A stretch of DNA of 64,000 nucleotides from Pachypanchax playfairii (taxonomy: Eukaryota > Chordata > Actinopteri > Cyprinodontiformes > Aplocheilidae). A program made the position numbers and the translations under genes. The DNA lies in assembly GCA_006937955.1 (NCBI GenBank), contig SSNP01000006.1, positions 4,356,555 through 4,420,554 on the forward strand. Direction: 5' to 3'. Positions 49,995 to 61,559 of this stretch are shown here, in pieces. Numbering within the stretch: the first letter of the stretch is position 1; each line of letters starts with the position of its first letter. The notes beneath the pieces were generated by a model, which was not told the DNA's origin, made no database searches, and worked only from the letters and a program-made list of their open reading frames with translations.

Positions 49995-52900
49995 TTTTCT
50001 CTAGTATGATGATGCTAAAACAGTTTGGAGTATTAATAACTTTATTCCTGCAGACCAGAATTAATCCATCAGACCTAATATGATGTAAATAACTCCTCAT
50101 TGTTTATTTCACCCTGTTAAAGTCACCTCATTTATCAGTGTGTTAATTCTCACCCTCCGTATGGTCAAAGCCACAAAACGCTGCGCCTGAGTCTGGTAAA
50201 AGTCGTCTAATCCCAGTTGGTTTATTCTCAGTTGCTCCATTTGGGTTTTGTTGTTATTTTTATTCTAGTTATTATCTGTAAACTGGGACTAAAACAGTTA
50301 CGTATCTCCTTCACTTGCCTTTTACATGTGAAGGTGAAGTAGTTTCGATTTCACTCTCTTCAACTTTTGATGACTTGAAATGTGAAAAATTCGGCCTGTG
50401 CAGCTCAATGTCAAACAGGATGAATATTATAAGAAAGAAGACGGCGATAGAAAAATAGAAGAGCAATCTGATGTTTTATTTTTTGAATTCCTTTGGGTGC
50501 AGCTTTGTTCTTTTCAGATAAACTGATGCTGCAGCTGGAGAAACATAGAGAAATCTTTTCATGTCAGAGTGGAATGATATGAGAACAAATTCACTTCTCC
50601 TGCTCTAGAGAGCTTCCAAACCAGTTTTGGTAATATTCCAACAAATCTATTGGATTTACATTAAACTAAAGCAGTTTTAGTTCCATCATTTGATATATAT
50701 TTTATAAATTATGTATTTTGGGGGCAGAAAAAGGCTCAAGTTGGAATTAAACAGTGGGGAACAGGAGAAACTCAAAACTTTAAAATGCTCACATAAGGAG
50801 AAAATATATTAAATAACAAAGGAAAAACCCGAGCGTGTCCTGGGAATAACCTCATTATATTTTAACACAGTTTTAAAAGTCATGTTGCACTTTGAGTCTC
50901 AAAAACGAACTCTGTGTAGTAAAACATAAACGGCAAAGTTTCCGTCAGGTTGGAAGACAGATGTTCTGGACACATAAACATGACATTAAAATGGATGCAG
51001 CTGTGTCATATTTTGTATAGATACTTTACTTTTTTAATGTTTTAACAAACCAGGACAGACAAGATGTTTTGCAGTGATTTTGTGAACTGGTTAAAATGGT
51101 TTAATCCCAGCAAACAATGACTTCATCCAGATTAGAGAATGAAAGGAAAAGAAAGCAGCAGATTTCCAGAACAACTTTGAGCATCTGAGAGGATTAAAAA
51201 AAACAAAACATGGAATCCTGTTTTAATTCCCTCACCAAGAAAGAAACAAACAGTGATGTCAAAATAATTTAAGTATATTCAGTCAGTCAAAAGCAGAATA
51301 AAGTGATAGTGAAAAGACTTGGCCGCCCTGCAGAGCATGTTTCCTTTAACACGGCAGATCTGCACAATAAAAGGTTTCATCCACCATCAGAATGCTGCGT
51401 TCCAGCACATGAAATGATAACGTTCTCTGCTTTGAGGCAGAAACTGGTGAATCCTATCATCTCCAGACCTCCTCCTGCACTCGTCATAGAATTCCTCCTT
51501 TTTATCCGGTTCTGTCAGTATCAGCTGTTCATGGCAGAGCATCAGAGAGCGAAGCTGAAATCACCCTTATCATTTAAATCCCACAGCGGATCAGTCTAAG
51601 CCAAATCTGATCTAATTTATTTAGCACCATTTGGCCGGTAAAGTGGCCTCTCTTTAAGGTAAAAAGGAACAAATCCTGCTGACATTTTCTAAGTGTTACA
51701 CAACAGCTGACAGCCACATATAAATGAACTTATACTCATAAAACTGCACTTTAACAAAACTTTTTTGTGATGGATTAAACATTTATATTAATATTTAAAG
51801 TTTAAAGTCTTCAGTTTAACTGGTTATTTCTTTAAAGTAATTATACCTTTTAAACTTTAACAGTTTAATGTCACTTTATAGATATAATACATCAAATTGT
51901 CAGTTTCTTCTGCCGTGTAAATAAAAATGTAGAAGTTATTATTTTAAGACAACAGCTAAACTGAAGCACATCTGGACATGCAGCTCCATTTTGCCCTGGA
52001 TTGCCATCATTTAAAGAAAACATCAAATTTCATCAACAAAAAACAGATTTTTCTTTTTATTAATGTGCAAAAAGTGGTATTAGATATTTTTGTTTTAAAT
52101 ATAAAACAGACTCAGTACAGAACATTTTCATATCTCATCCCTTCACTATTACTAATAATGTTACAAATACAACTCTGTGTGAATAATGATTTTACTTCTA
52201 ACAGGTGTGAGAACTCAGTTTTATTTACAAATTGAGTCACATAACACCATTAAATTAAATATATAAAAACTTTGAGTTGCTGTTCTTTGAATTCATGTCA
52301 CATGAATGTGTTTTATTCATGTGCACATGTTCTGACGAGGCTGAGAAAAACCTCGTGGATAAAAACAAACTAACTTTTAGACTGAGGATTTTTCATATAT
52401 TCTCTAAAAGTCAGGAACCACCATCGGCATAAATTAGTTGTTTTTAATGTCAACCATTTCTGTATCTCACCAGGACTCGTGGTCAGAGTGTCAGAGCATA
52501 ACTTCATGCTGTCACCACTTTTTCACCTCCATGATTATCAGCGTGTGGAGTCTCACTCACTGTTTCATTTCAAGCTGCAGGTTTTTAGGAGGCTGATAAT
52601 TATTCCTAAGACTTATATCTATTTAAAAAGTTTGTCTTGATTTATTCCATCACCTGCTGACTTCTCTCCCTCCCCGCTCTTGTAAGCGATGTGTTTCTGC
52701 ATGTATGTAGTTAAAGATCTCAGCAGCACATTTATATTACAGCTGCTATCACCTTTAGTGTTAAATATTAATCACATTTCTCTCTAAAGTAGCTGCGAAT
52801 GAGTGACCAGTAGGCCTCTGTAGTGCAGATCTGGGGGTTCTGAAGTGTGAATAAATAGAAGAAGTGACCTCGAGGCCTCACAGATGGAAGAAGAACAAGC

Positions 52901-54617
52901 TTTCCCTCTCTTAAGCCCAATGATTTATTCACATCAAGAGAGACTGTGTTAGTGTGCAGCAGGTGTGTGCAAACAAGAGGGTAGCTTAAGCACCACCTGA
53001 CCTTCACATCATTAACCTCTCACCGTGCGTGCGGTATGGGTAGGATGAAAAGTCACTTTGTGTCTGATTTAAAGAACTTTTGGCTGCTAATTCAAGCACA
53101 ATGAGCTCGTTTCTGTGTGCACGTCGGTGGTTTACATATGTGCTAATATTCATGATAGTCTCTCTTAAAGCAACAAGTGTTCTTGAGTTTGAATTAAAAA
53201 TTCTTTTCAGAGTCCTTGATGTTATCTTGATTTTTATTTTTCCATCACCAGTTTGTGTCAAAGTAATTTCCTTTTTGCTTTAAACAGCCGCAAAAAACAT
53301 TTTTTCCCTTTTCTAGTGTAAATGAAAAGAGTAGCTAAAGTGATACATCCTTCTTCCTGCACGTTTTATCAGTTCCTGTCTACAAAATAACCCCTGAAAC
53401 ACAATATATTTTCTTGCAGCAGACTTTTGTTGAGGTTTGAATAAGTCTAAATCAAATCGACCTCTTTAAATGGTTTCATGAAGCAATTTTCTTAAAGTGC
53501 AGCTCCTGGACCAAAGGAGACTCTCAGTATAATTAAATGCAGCCTATGAAAACAAGCTGAAATGTTAATTTATGGCTTGTTGTCAGATTAAATTATTATC
53601 CTTGGTAAATATAAAAGTAATCTCAAAAAACAGGTTTTCAAAATAATGGTTTAAACACATCAACAGTAATTTCCATAATTATTAACCATCATTTTCTGAC
53701 ACATACAATGAATATAGATTTAAGTAAAGCTTAAACATTAAAATAAAAAGTAAACTTTATTAGCTGATTAAGTCTTGATTTGACATGTAAACATCTGTCA
53801 CAGGAGGAAAAGCTTCTGGTAACCAGGTGCAAATGTGTCTGGAACTGAATTTAAATTTGTTCAAGAGGAAAAAGATGTTGTTTATCTGAAATCAACATTT
53901 CAACATCAATAAATACACAATCAGTCAAAACATGTTGGAAAAAAAACAAAAAGTTTGATGGATATGAGATGAAAAAGCAGCCATGCCTTCTTATGAGAGG
54001 CTTCCATTGAGTCTCCATGGATATGCTGATACTAGACTCCACCCAGGACCCATCAACAGGATGATAAACCACCATGGAAGCATTATGGGTGAATCATACA
54101 TGAAGGGAAACCCACTGAGTTCCTGCTTGAAGACCTCACCAAGATCCTTTAAAGATCATCCATGATCTGGCGGGTGTTTTGACATCCTTCCTGTATGAAG
54201 AGGCTTAAAGTTGCTCTATAGTAACTGGATTGGAAAAAAATGTCTCACCAAAGAAACGTATAAAATCAATGCATGAAAGTCTTATCAGCTGTGTAAAGTG
54301 TGTCGTGGCAACATGAGTGTACCTTTTCTGATTTCTACTGGGTTTTAGTATCTTCTGCTCTGATCTGTTTATCTGTAACGTTTGTTTATATCCACCATGA
54401 CACTGAGACTGACTGTGTTTGATCAGCAGAACTTGAAGCCTGTGGAACCAATTTCAGCTCAAACATATTCAGATGTGAACATCAGAACTGGTTCTGTTCA
54501 CATCGTCTCTTCTCATGAGTCTATTTCTCATTCAGAAAGAGACAAACACTCAGAAACCACAGATTCTGGTTCTGGTTCTACATGTTCTGTCATAGTACAT
54601 GCTGTAAATCAAATCAG

Positions 54618-56260
54618 AAATACTTTATTAATCCCCAAAGGGAAATTAAGTGTTGTTGTAGCTCAGTTCTTCATCAGGGAGCCATTGTAGAAGGTTCTAG
54701 TTGTGGACAGGAAGTTCTCCTGTAGAGGGTTCTAGCTGTGGACGGGAAGGATCTCCCGTAGAGGGTTCTAGCTGTGGACAGGAAGGATCTCCTGTAGAGG
54801 GTTCTAGCTGTGGACAGGAAGGATCTCCTGTAGAGGGTTCTAGCTGTGGACGGGAAGGATCTCCTGTAAAGGGTTCTGGCTGTGGACGGGAAGGATCTCC
54901 TGTAGAGGGTTCTAGCTGTGGACGGGACGGATCTCCTGTAGAGGGTTCTAGCTGTGGACGGGAAGGATCGCCTGCAGAGGGTTCTAGCTGTGGACGGGAA
55001 GGAGCTCCTGCAGAGGGTTCTGGCTGTGGACGGGAAGGATCTCTGTAGAAGGTTCTAGCTGTGGACGGGAAGGATCTCCTGTAAAGGGTTCTGGCTGTGG
55101 ACGGGAAGGATCTCCTGTAGAGGGTTCTAGCTGTGGACAGGCAGGATCTCCTGTAGAGGGTTCTAGCTGTGGACGGGAAGTTCTCCCGTAGAGGGTTCTA
55201 GCTGTGGACGGGAAGGATCTCCCGTAGAGGGTTCTAGCTGTGGACAGGAAGGATCTCCCGTAGAGGGTTCTATCTGTGGATGGGAAGGATCTCCCGTAGA
55301 GGGTTCTGGCTGTGGACGGGAAGGATCTCCTGTAGAGGGTTCTGGCTGTGGACGGGAAGTTCTCCCGTAGAGGGTTCTAGCTGTGGACGGGAAGGATCTC
55401 CCGTAGAGGGTTCTAGCTGTGGACAGGAAGGATCTCCCGTAGAGGGTTCTAGCTGTGGATGGGAAGGGTCTCCTGTAGGGGGTTCTAGCTGTGGAGAGGA
55501 AGGATCTCCCGTAGAGGGTTCTAGCTGTGGACAGGAAGGATCTCCCGTAGAGGGTTCTAGCTGTGGACAGGAAGGATCTCCTGTAGAGGGTTCTAGCTGT
55601 GGACAGGAAGGATCTCCCGTAGAGGGTTCTAGCTGTGGACAGGAAGGATCTCCTGTAGAGGGTTCTAGCTGTGGACGGGAAGGATCTCCTGTAGAGGGTT
55701 CTAGCTGTGGACGGGAAGGATCTCCTGTAAAGGGTTCTGGCTGTGGACGGGAAGGATCTCCCGTAGAGGGTTCTGGCTGTGGACGGGAAGGATCTCCCGT
55801 AGAGGGTTCTGGCTGTGGATGGGAAGGATCTCCTGTAAAGGGTTCTGGCTGTGGACGGGAAGGATCTCCTGTAGAAGGTTCTAGCTGTGGACGGGAAGGA
55901 TCTCCTGTAAAGGGTTCTAGCTGTGGACGGGAAGGATCTCCTGTAAAGGGTTCTGGCTGTGGACGGGAAGGATCTCCTGTAGAGGGTTCTAGCTGTGGAC
56001 AGGAAGGATCTATAGCGGTCTGTGCTGCAGGGGATCTAAAGAATCTTCTGACTGAAGACACTCTGTTGTTGAGTTACTGTGTTCTGAAGAGGATGATGAG
56101 GGTTCTCCATCATGTTCTTCATCCTCCTTTGGACAATCAACTCAAAAGACTCCAGTTCAGAACCAGAACAGAACCAGCCCTCCTTATCAATCTGTTAAGC
56201 CTCTTCATGTCACTTGCTCTGATGCTCCGCCCCCAACAGGTGACTGAAGATGTGATCAGC
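54618..56260 (-). mobile_element. Retroposon 3' tail interrupted by a minisatellite
   Basis: The left edge has TACTTTATTAATCCCCAAAG and CAGGGAGCCATTGTAGA. The right edge (56012 on) has GCGGTCTGTGCTGCAGGGGA, AAGAGGATGATGAGGGTTCT, CAGAACCAGAACAGAACCAG and CTTGCTCTGATGCTCCGCCC. These are successive pieces of a familiar teleost retroposon tail, whose 3' end (TTATTAATCCCC-type) points left, so the element lies on the minus strand. Between the pieces, where the usual element has a short GGAAGGATCTCCTGTAG-type segment, there are 1.3 kb of tandem repeats. Confidence 0.68.
54687..56011. repeat. 36-bp minisatellite, 36 full units
   Basis: The unit reads GAAGGATCTCCTGTAGAGGG and then TTCTAGCTGTGGACGG. 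From 54711 to 56002 there are 1292 bp, equal to 36 units of 36 bp minus four single-base losses: three units carry GAAGTTCTCC for GAAGGATCTCC (54711, about 55179, about 55354) and one has ATCTCTGTAG (about 55040). Units differ at a few recurrent sites (CCTGTAG or CCCGTAG, GTAGAG or GTAAAG, TCTAGC or TCTGGC, GGACGG or GGACAG). As the unit is a multiple of three without stops, long open frames arise on both strands; there is no evidence they are genes. Confidence 0.98.
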
Positions 56261-58079
56261 TGACAAACTCCAAACTAAATATGTCTTCCTCCAAAATTGT
56301 GCAACAATATTCCATAAACCTGCATATTTGAGTTATTCATTATTGGAAATCTGAGCCTCCTGATTTATATGAAAAAGTGTCCACAGAGCACAAATATAAT
56401 ATTGATTAATACGAAGCAGTAAAATGACACATAAAAATCACATTTCACAGACACTTTAAAACAAGCCAAAACTACACAATTAAAAAATAATGTATCAGTA
56501 AACCTGCCTTGCAGAGTAACACGAGCCTGGGTTGCAGCAGACTGGGAGGCTTAATGTGGCAGAACACTGCAGGCTCAGGTGTAGCTCATGCTACTAATTG
56601 CCCTTTGCACAACACCTGCTAAAGAAACTAGACAAGAACAGCCAGTGTTCAGGTCATGACAGCAGATATGTTGCACTGTTGGTAGGTGCATGATGCAAAC
56701 TCAGGTCTGTAAAAAGAAAATGACTTATTGTGTTTGTTTAAAGAATTTTAATTTGAACTTCAAGGTCCTTGCAAATCAAAGGTGAAGAGCACAAATATTC
56801 AGGTTGAGGAGATTTTAAAATGGCTCATCTGCCCAACTGCACTACGTGTTCGCGCAGGAAGGATCCAGCGATGAGGAGTGGGTGTGATGTGTGCAACCCC
56901 CACAGGCTCTACAAATTGGCACTCTGTCATCAGAAGTCTGACAGCTGCTCGATTAGTCTCATACTGAAGAAGCCTCGGAAACTTTTGACATCTCCTGCAA
57001 TCATTTCAGCAAACACATTTACATTCCACTGATGATGGGCGGCTGCAACTTGAGCAACAACTGAATCCTTTGTTTTTTTTATAAAACTGTGATTATATAA
57101 AATAAGATGTGATGATGTAGGTATCAATACAATCATATTGAGCTCTTAAGTTAAATTAAACAGTTTTTACTCTGTTTTTTTGGGGTCAATCAACCCTTTA
57201 CACACAGTAAAAAAGAATTGAACTCAATAAATCCAAGTTTTTGTACTAAGCACATATTTTATAAGATGTGAGTGATGTAAAACGGTGCAAAGACGGACCA
57301 AAAACTGGCATTTTAAATAGAAATAATTAGTTTCATTATTGCAAACAATTTTAAATCTAACTCACTTGAATAAATTAAAAATGTCTTTCTGAACATGTTT
57401 TACTTGTGATCATATTTAAACCAAAAGCAAAATGACAAACTTAGTATTTTTAATGCTTGTATTTATATTTTTGGCATTATAAACAAATACAGGAGTAATA
57501 AATCTCTATAGAAAATATGTCATATAGAAAAGAGCAGGATTCCTTCATCAGTAGAATACCCTGCTGCACCCACGTCATCTGTCCCTGTGAAGTATCACAA
57601 ACAATCCCTTTTTTTAATCTTCTCCCATGTATCTGTTTTGTTTCCTAGTTTCAAGATTAAAGTCAAAATGTTTTGAAGAAAAAATATGAAATGTAATAAA
57701 TCTAACGCCACTGAACCCGACTGTATTTGTTCTTTTTTGTTATTTCTAACACAGATGATTCTGGGTTTGTGTTTACTGTGGAAATTACAAAATAACAACC
57801 CCAAAATTTCCCTGAATCATTCTGAGCTTCTGTTTTTATTCCCACAGCTGCATCGATTCCAGAACTCCTTTCAATCCTTCACAATTAGACTCTCAAACAC
57901 AAACAGCTGGATAGAACATTATAAACTTTAAAAACATTATGATTATTGTTGTTGTTCTCCAGGTTTTATACTGGTGTGCTTTTTGATTCGTTTTTTACTT
58001 TTTTCTACTTTGGAATTGGAGAAAGTATTTCAACTTTTTTAAACATTCCAACTTAAAGTTTCCAAACTGGAAAAAAAAA

Positions 58080-58900
58080 AATCTTTTTTTCTGAGTGTTT
58101 CCTCTCTGCGCCAAGCTTTCTGCCCCGCTCGCAGCCTTGGTGTGTTTTTGTAAGACATCCTTCAGCTCCCCCTCATTATACCCAGTAATTATAGCCCTTG
58201 AGCCAATCTAATGGTCCAGTCTGATTAGCAGCATCACAACAACACAAGCCAGACACATAATTTTAAACAGAAGTGGGGGGAAATGAAACACGGACACGAC
58301 GACAAGCGGAAATGGCAGAATAATACATGCTGCAATATTTTGTGTTATTTTTAGAGAACTTAAAGAATCTGGTACCCTGCGTGTGTGATGGATTATATCT
58401 GCGTGGGGCAGAAGAGCTTAAATACTTCAGTTGTAATCACAGTGGAAGGGATCAGGAATTTCTATATTAACACTCTCCATGATTATCTGCTGCCCGGATC
58501 CTATTGAAGATGATGTCATGGAGCTGAAACCGTGTTGGTCTGTAGCTGAGAGGGTTATCTTCATCAGTGATTATTGTTTTCCTACAGAAGTGTCCACTGA
58601 AACCCATTTGCAGCCAAAATTTATCTTAATCACCAGAATGTAACACCCCCAACGCCCATCATCTTCATAGTTTTTCAAGGTCTGAGCAATGCAGAATAAA
58701 GCCTGACTGATCGCCTATTAATGTATCTGAAGGCAACCGTGATTTACTTGTTCGGAACAAACAAGACAGCTTCCATTTTTCTTCACTAATGGTGTCCCTC
58801 TGTGCCATAACTCTTCTTGTTTCCAAGTGTTCAAGCTTCATTACATGTGGCATCCATTTCAGAAGCAATGTCTGGTGTCTATCGGACCATTACTCGATGT
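58080..58900. other. High-complexity block upstream of the TM exon, candidate conserved non-coding element
   Basis: About 800 bp with balanced composition and several TAAT cores (for example AGTAATTATAGCCC near 58180 and GTCTGATTAGCAGC near 58218), and no recognised repeat. It lies 0.6-1.4 kb before the transmembrane exon. It is listed as a place to test, not as a proven enhancer. Confidence 0.28.
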
Positions 58901-58979
58901 GGTAGAGCTGATAAAATGAGCTGATGCGCTGCGCAGTAACTAGGAAAAGCAGGTGCTGCAGGAGAGTATATAATGTGTG

Positions 58980-59001
58980 GTGGGGGGGAAGGGGGGGGGG
59001 G
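58980..59001. repeat. Poly-G run
   Basis: GTGGGGGGGAAGGGGGGGGG and a few more G, interrupted once by AA, about 450 bp before the transmembrane exon. It could form a G-quadruplex on the sense RNA. Confidence 0.9.
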
Positions 59002-59458
59002 GTCATAAATTAGTTTTTTAGTTGTTGTATTATTTCAGCTTTGTTTATCACAAAAGTAATTACTCCTGAAGAAAAGAATCACGATGGATAGAAAAAGCTC
59101 CAGAGAGCTGTTTGTTCAATAACTGGTTGTTTGATGATTTAAATGGCTGTTTGGCTGCTGTAGACAAACTCATTTAAAATTAAAAGTGGATAAGAACAAA
59201 TCTCAAAACTACATTTAACTCAGTGTAATGGCAAAGCTGCAGCCCTGTATTGGTTGAGTATTAACTCCGTCTCTATGAATAATGATAGAGGATTCTCAGC
59301 TTTCCTCAGAAAATGATTTCTATTCTTCTCCGTCTTTTCTTTCTTTTATGTCTCAAACACTCATTCTGACAGATATGTAGAACATCTATGCCCTTATTTC
59401 CCCTGAGTGTGCTGTTCAAACATTAATATGGCATATTCTGCTTTTTGTTTCTCCACAG

Positions 59459-59561
59459 AGAGCAAAGCTGTGTACAAAAGACAGGTGCTGTCAATCACGT
59501 CCATCGCCATGGCAATCAGCCTGTTGGGAACGCTGTGCATGGCTCTCTACTGCCGCAACAA
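59459..59561 (+). CDS. nrg3: nrg3 transmembrane exon
   Basis: This exon encodes the membrane-proximal stalk and the single transmembrane segment of pro-neuregulin-3. Seen: a pyrimidine-rich acceptor ending TTTCTCCACAG, two bases completing a Glu codon, then 33 codons beginning SKAVYKRQVLSI, followed by a hydrophobic run of about 20 residues (SIAMAISLLGTLCMALY) and a basic stop-transfer end (CRN plus split Lys). The exon is 103 nt, phase 1 in and phase 2 out. The VY-x-RQVLSI motif matches NRG3 rather than NRG1/NRG2 (LYQKRVLTI). The residues before the membrane lie in the region where neuregulins are cut for release. The donor, CAA followed by GTACGA, departs from consensus at -1, +4 and +6; if the intron were retained the frame would continue for 18 codons and stop at 59614-59616. 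The cytoplasmic-tail exons were not found and are presumably downstream. Confidence 0.94.
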
Positions 59562-60290
59562 GTACGAGGATAAACACACAGAACATATACACACATGCAA
59601 CAAAGACCATTTTTAATGTAAATTTGTGAAGGGAGCTTGTGCTGATCCTCTGGGCCTCACACGAGCCACTGTAGTCGAGCATATTTTCTTATTGGTTGTA
59701 ATAACACTGTGCAGGCCGAGTTTATTGCTAAGATCTGCAAATGCATGAAGACTGCCACAGCGGAGCGGTTTAAACCAACATGACTGCAAACCAGAAGTTT
59801 GTTTTTATTATAGAAAAACACAAAAGAGACCAAGTTAAACTGCAAATCCCTGCTGGGATTTAGAACTGAAAAACAAGTTCAACCAGGGTGCATCTTCTTT
59901 TTAAATACTGTATGTTAAAATGTATTGTCTTTAATTCATTTTGCATCCATGAATGCTATGAAATCAAATTTATCTGGGCTACGAGCACTGTATTCTACTG
60001 AGTATACATCATGCAGAGATCATTTGATATAAAAGAAGCTGCTCCCAGAGATAAAGTCCCAAGCAGGTAAACGTGTTTGGAAACAGAAATGAAAGCATGA
60101 ATATTATCCCAACAGAGACGATGTTTCAGATAAATTCAGATTTAAAAAAGGAAGGTATATTTCATTTAAATAATTAATCATTTAAGTTAAAAGCAGTTGT
60201 TTAATGTAAACCTGCGTGTCTTTATAAATGTGATAGAGGGTCAAAAAAATTTGAAAATAATTTGTTGCTTAATTTGAAATGAGTTGCAGT

Positions 60291-60580
60291 GGGCTGCACA
60301 GTGGAGCAGTGGGAGAGCTGTTGCTTTGCAGTGAGAGTGTCCTGGGTTCAAATCCAGGCTGAGGCCTTACATGTTCTCCTTGTGCATGTGTGCACAAGGA
60401 CTCTAGCTTCCTCCCTCTAAATTGTCCCTAGGTGTGTGTGTTTGTGTATGTGTGGCACTGTGATGGACTGGTAACATGTCCAGGTGTAGCCCCGCCTCAC
60501 GCCCAAAGACTGCTGCAGATAGGCACCAGCTCCCTGCGACCCTGAACAGGAAGAAGTAGGTTCAGAAAATGGATGGATGA
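60291..60580 (+). mobile_element. tRNA-derived SINE, plus strand
   Basis: Head GGGCTGCACAGTGGAGCAGT, B-box GGGTTCAAATCC at about 60343-60354, TAACATGTCCAGGTGTAGCC body, GCGACCCTGAACAGGA and the tail AAAATGGATGGATG. This is the best preserved of the three copies in the window. It inserts in the sense direction of nrg3. Confidence 0.85.
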
Positions 60581-60823
60581 ATTGCAATGGTCGCAACTAA
60601 TGGGTTGGTCCCTGTGATGAGGTCATTAATCCTTTATCATAGTCCTGTTTTAAACTGGTTAACTTTAAATAGAGTCTCAGTTGCCTTTATAGTTTTCAGT
60701 CTGTTTAAAGGAACTAACAGGATCTAGTTTAGTATCACTGTCTTCACCACCCTGAACATGAACTAGATAAAGACCAGATCTGTCTGAGGAGCTCAGAGAG
60801 AAGATGTTACATCTCTAAGTTAA

Positions 60824-61108
60824 AGGTAAAGGTTAGTAGTCTAGCGGAAGGGCAAACTCCCTTCATCTGGAAGACGGCGGGTTTGATCCCCGGTCAAGGC
60901 AAGCTACGTTGAAGTATCCTTGGGCAAGATGCTGAACCTGCCACTGCCTCGGAGCGGCCATAGTCTGTCAGGATAGTAAAACCCACAACTGCCCCCCGGG
61001 TGCGATTCAAGATGGCTGCCCTCTGCTCCTCACCTCATGGTGAGGATGGGTCAAATGCAGAGACAAATGACCTCACTGGGAATTAAAATAGGAAATAAAA
61101 TTAAAAAT
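60824..61108 (+). mobile_element. Second-type tRNA-derived SINE
   Basis: The head GTTAGTAGTCTAGCGGAAGG with B-box-like GGGTTTGATCCCC (about 60879-60892) resembles a tRNA. It is followed by a body with TCCTTGGGCAAGATGCTGAA, a CACTGCC-type segment and an A-rich 3' end (GGAATTAAAATAGGAAATAA). Head and body differ from the other SINEs here, so it is a separate family. It is not a functional tRNA: it lacks a foldable cloverleaf with matching acceptor ends. Confidence 0.75.
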
Positions 61109-61559
61109 AATAAATTTAGTGTCATTTCAACCATCAGTTTTCATGGTCCCACTTTATATTAAAGATTATCTTATGTCTGATATCTTATCTTATGTCTGAT
61201 CAAATGCTCAAGCATTTTTTTGCTTTTTATTTTGTTTTGTTAATATTATGAAAGTCAAGGAAACATGTTGAGACATTTTCAGACATTAAGCAGCTCAAAC
61301 AAAATCTCTCACTAGGTGTTTAAACAGTTTGTAAAGCTCATTATATGCACACACGTGTTTCCAACTTATCACCACCAAAAGGTCAGTTCATATGGGTCCA
61401 CAGCTGCCTCTCCTCTTTTAGTCCTTCACTAGTTATATTCATTCTTCTTCAGAGATGAATTTAACATGTCTGAAGGCTAATTACTGTAGAAATCAAATTA
61501 TATTTATATATGTTGTTGTGAGAGTCTAAGATGGGTCAAACATCTGGTATGTTACAGCA

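Larger units (their letters stand above)
46054..59458 (+). other. nrg3: nrg3 intron between the microexon and the transmembrane exon (13,405 bp)
   Basis: It begins GTAAGG and ends CTCCACAG, phase 1 on both sides. It contains a foldback element at 47.9 kb, the longer copy of the TTAA element (49.5-50.0 kb), the 36-bp minisatellite inside a retroposon tail (54.6-56.3 kb), a G-rich run near 58.98 kb and several high-complexity blocks (48.76-48.96, 51.30-51.66, 58.08-58.90 kb). A 188-codon open frame just after the microexon has no recognisable domain. I see nothing specific in 50.1-51.2, 51.7-53.9 or 56.3-57.9 kb. Confidence 0.9.

Noticed and set aside
54687..56011. Minisatellite as CRISPR array or secreted repeat protein gene
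   Set aside because: There are no unique spacers between repeats, no signal peptide or promoter, and four one-base deletions break the frame.
60340..60360. Possible tRNA gene
   Set aside because: B-box-like sequences here and near 35140 and 60885 belong to SINE heads; the rest does not fold as a cloverleaf.
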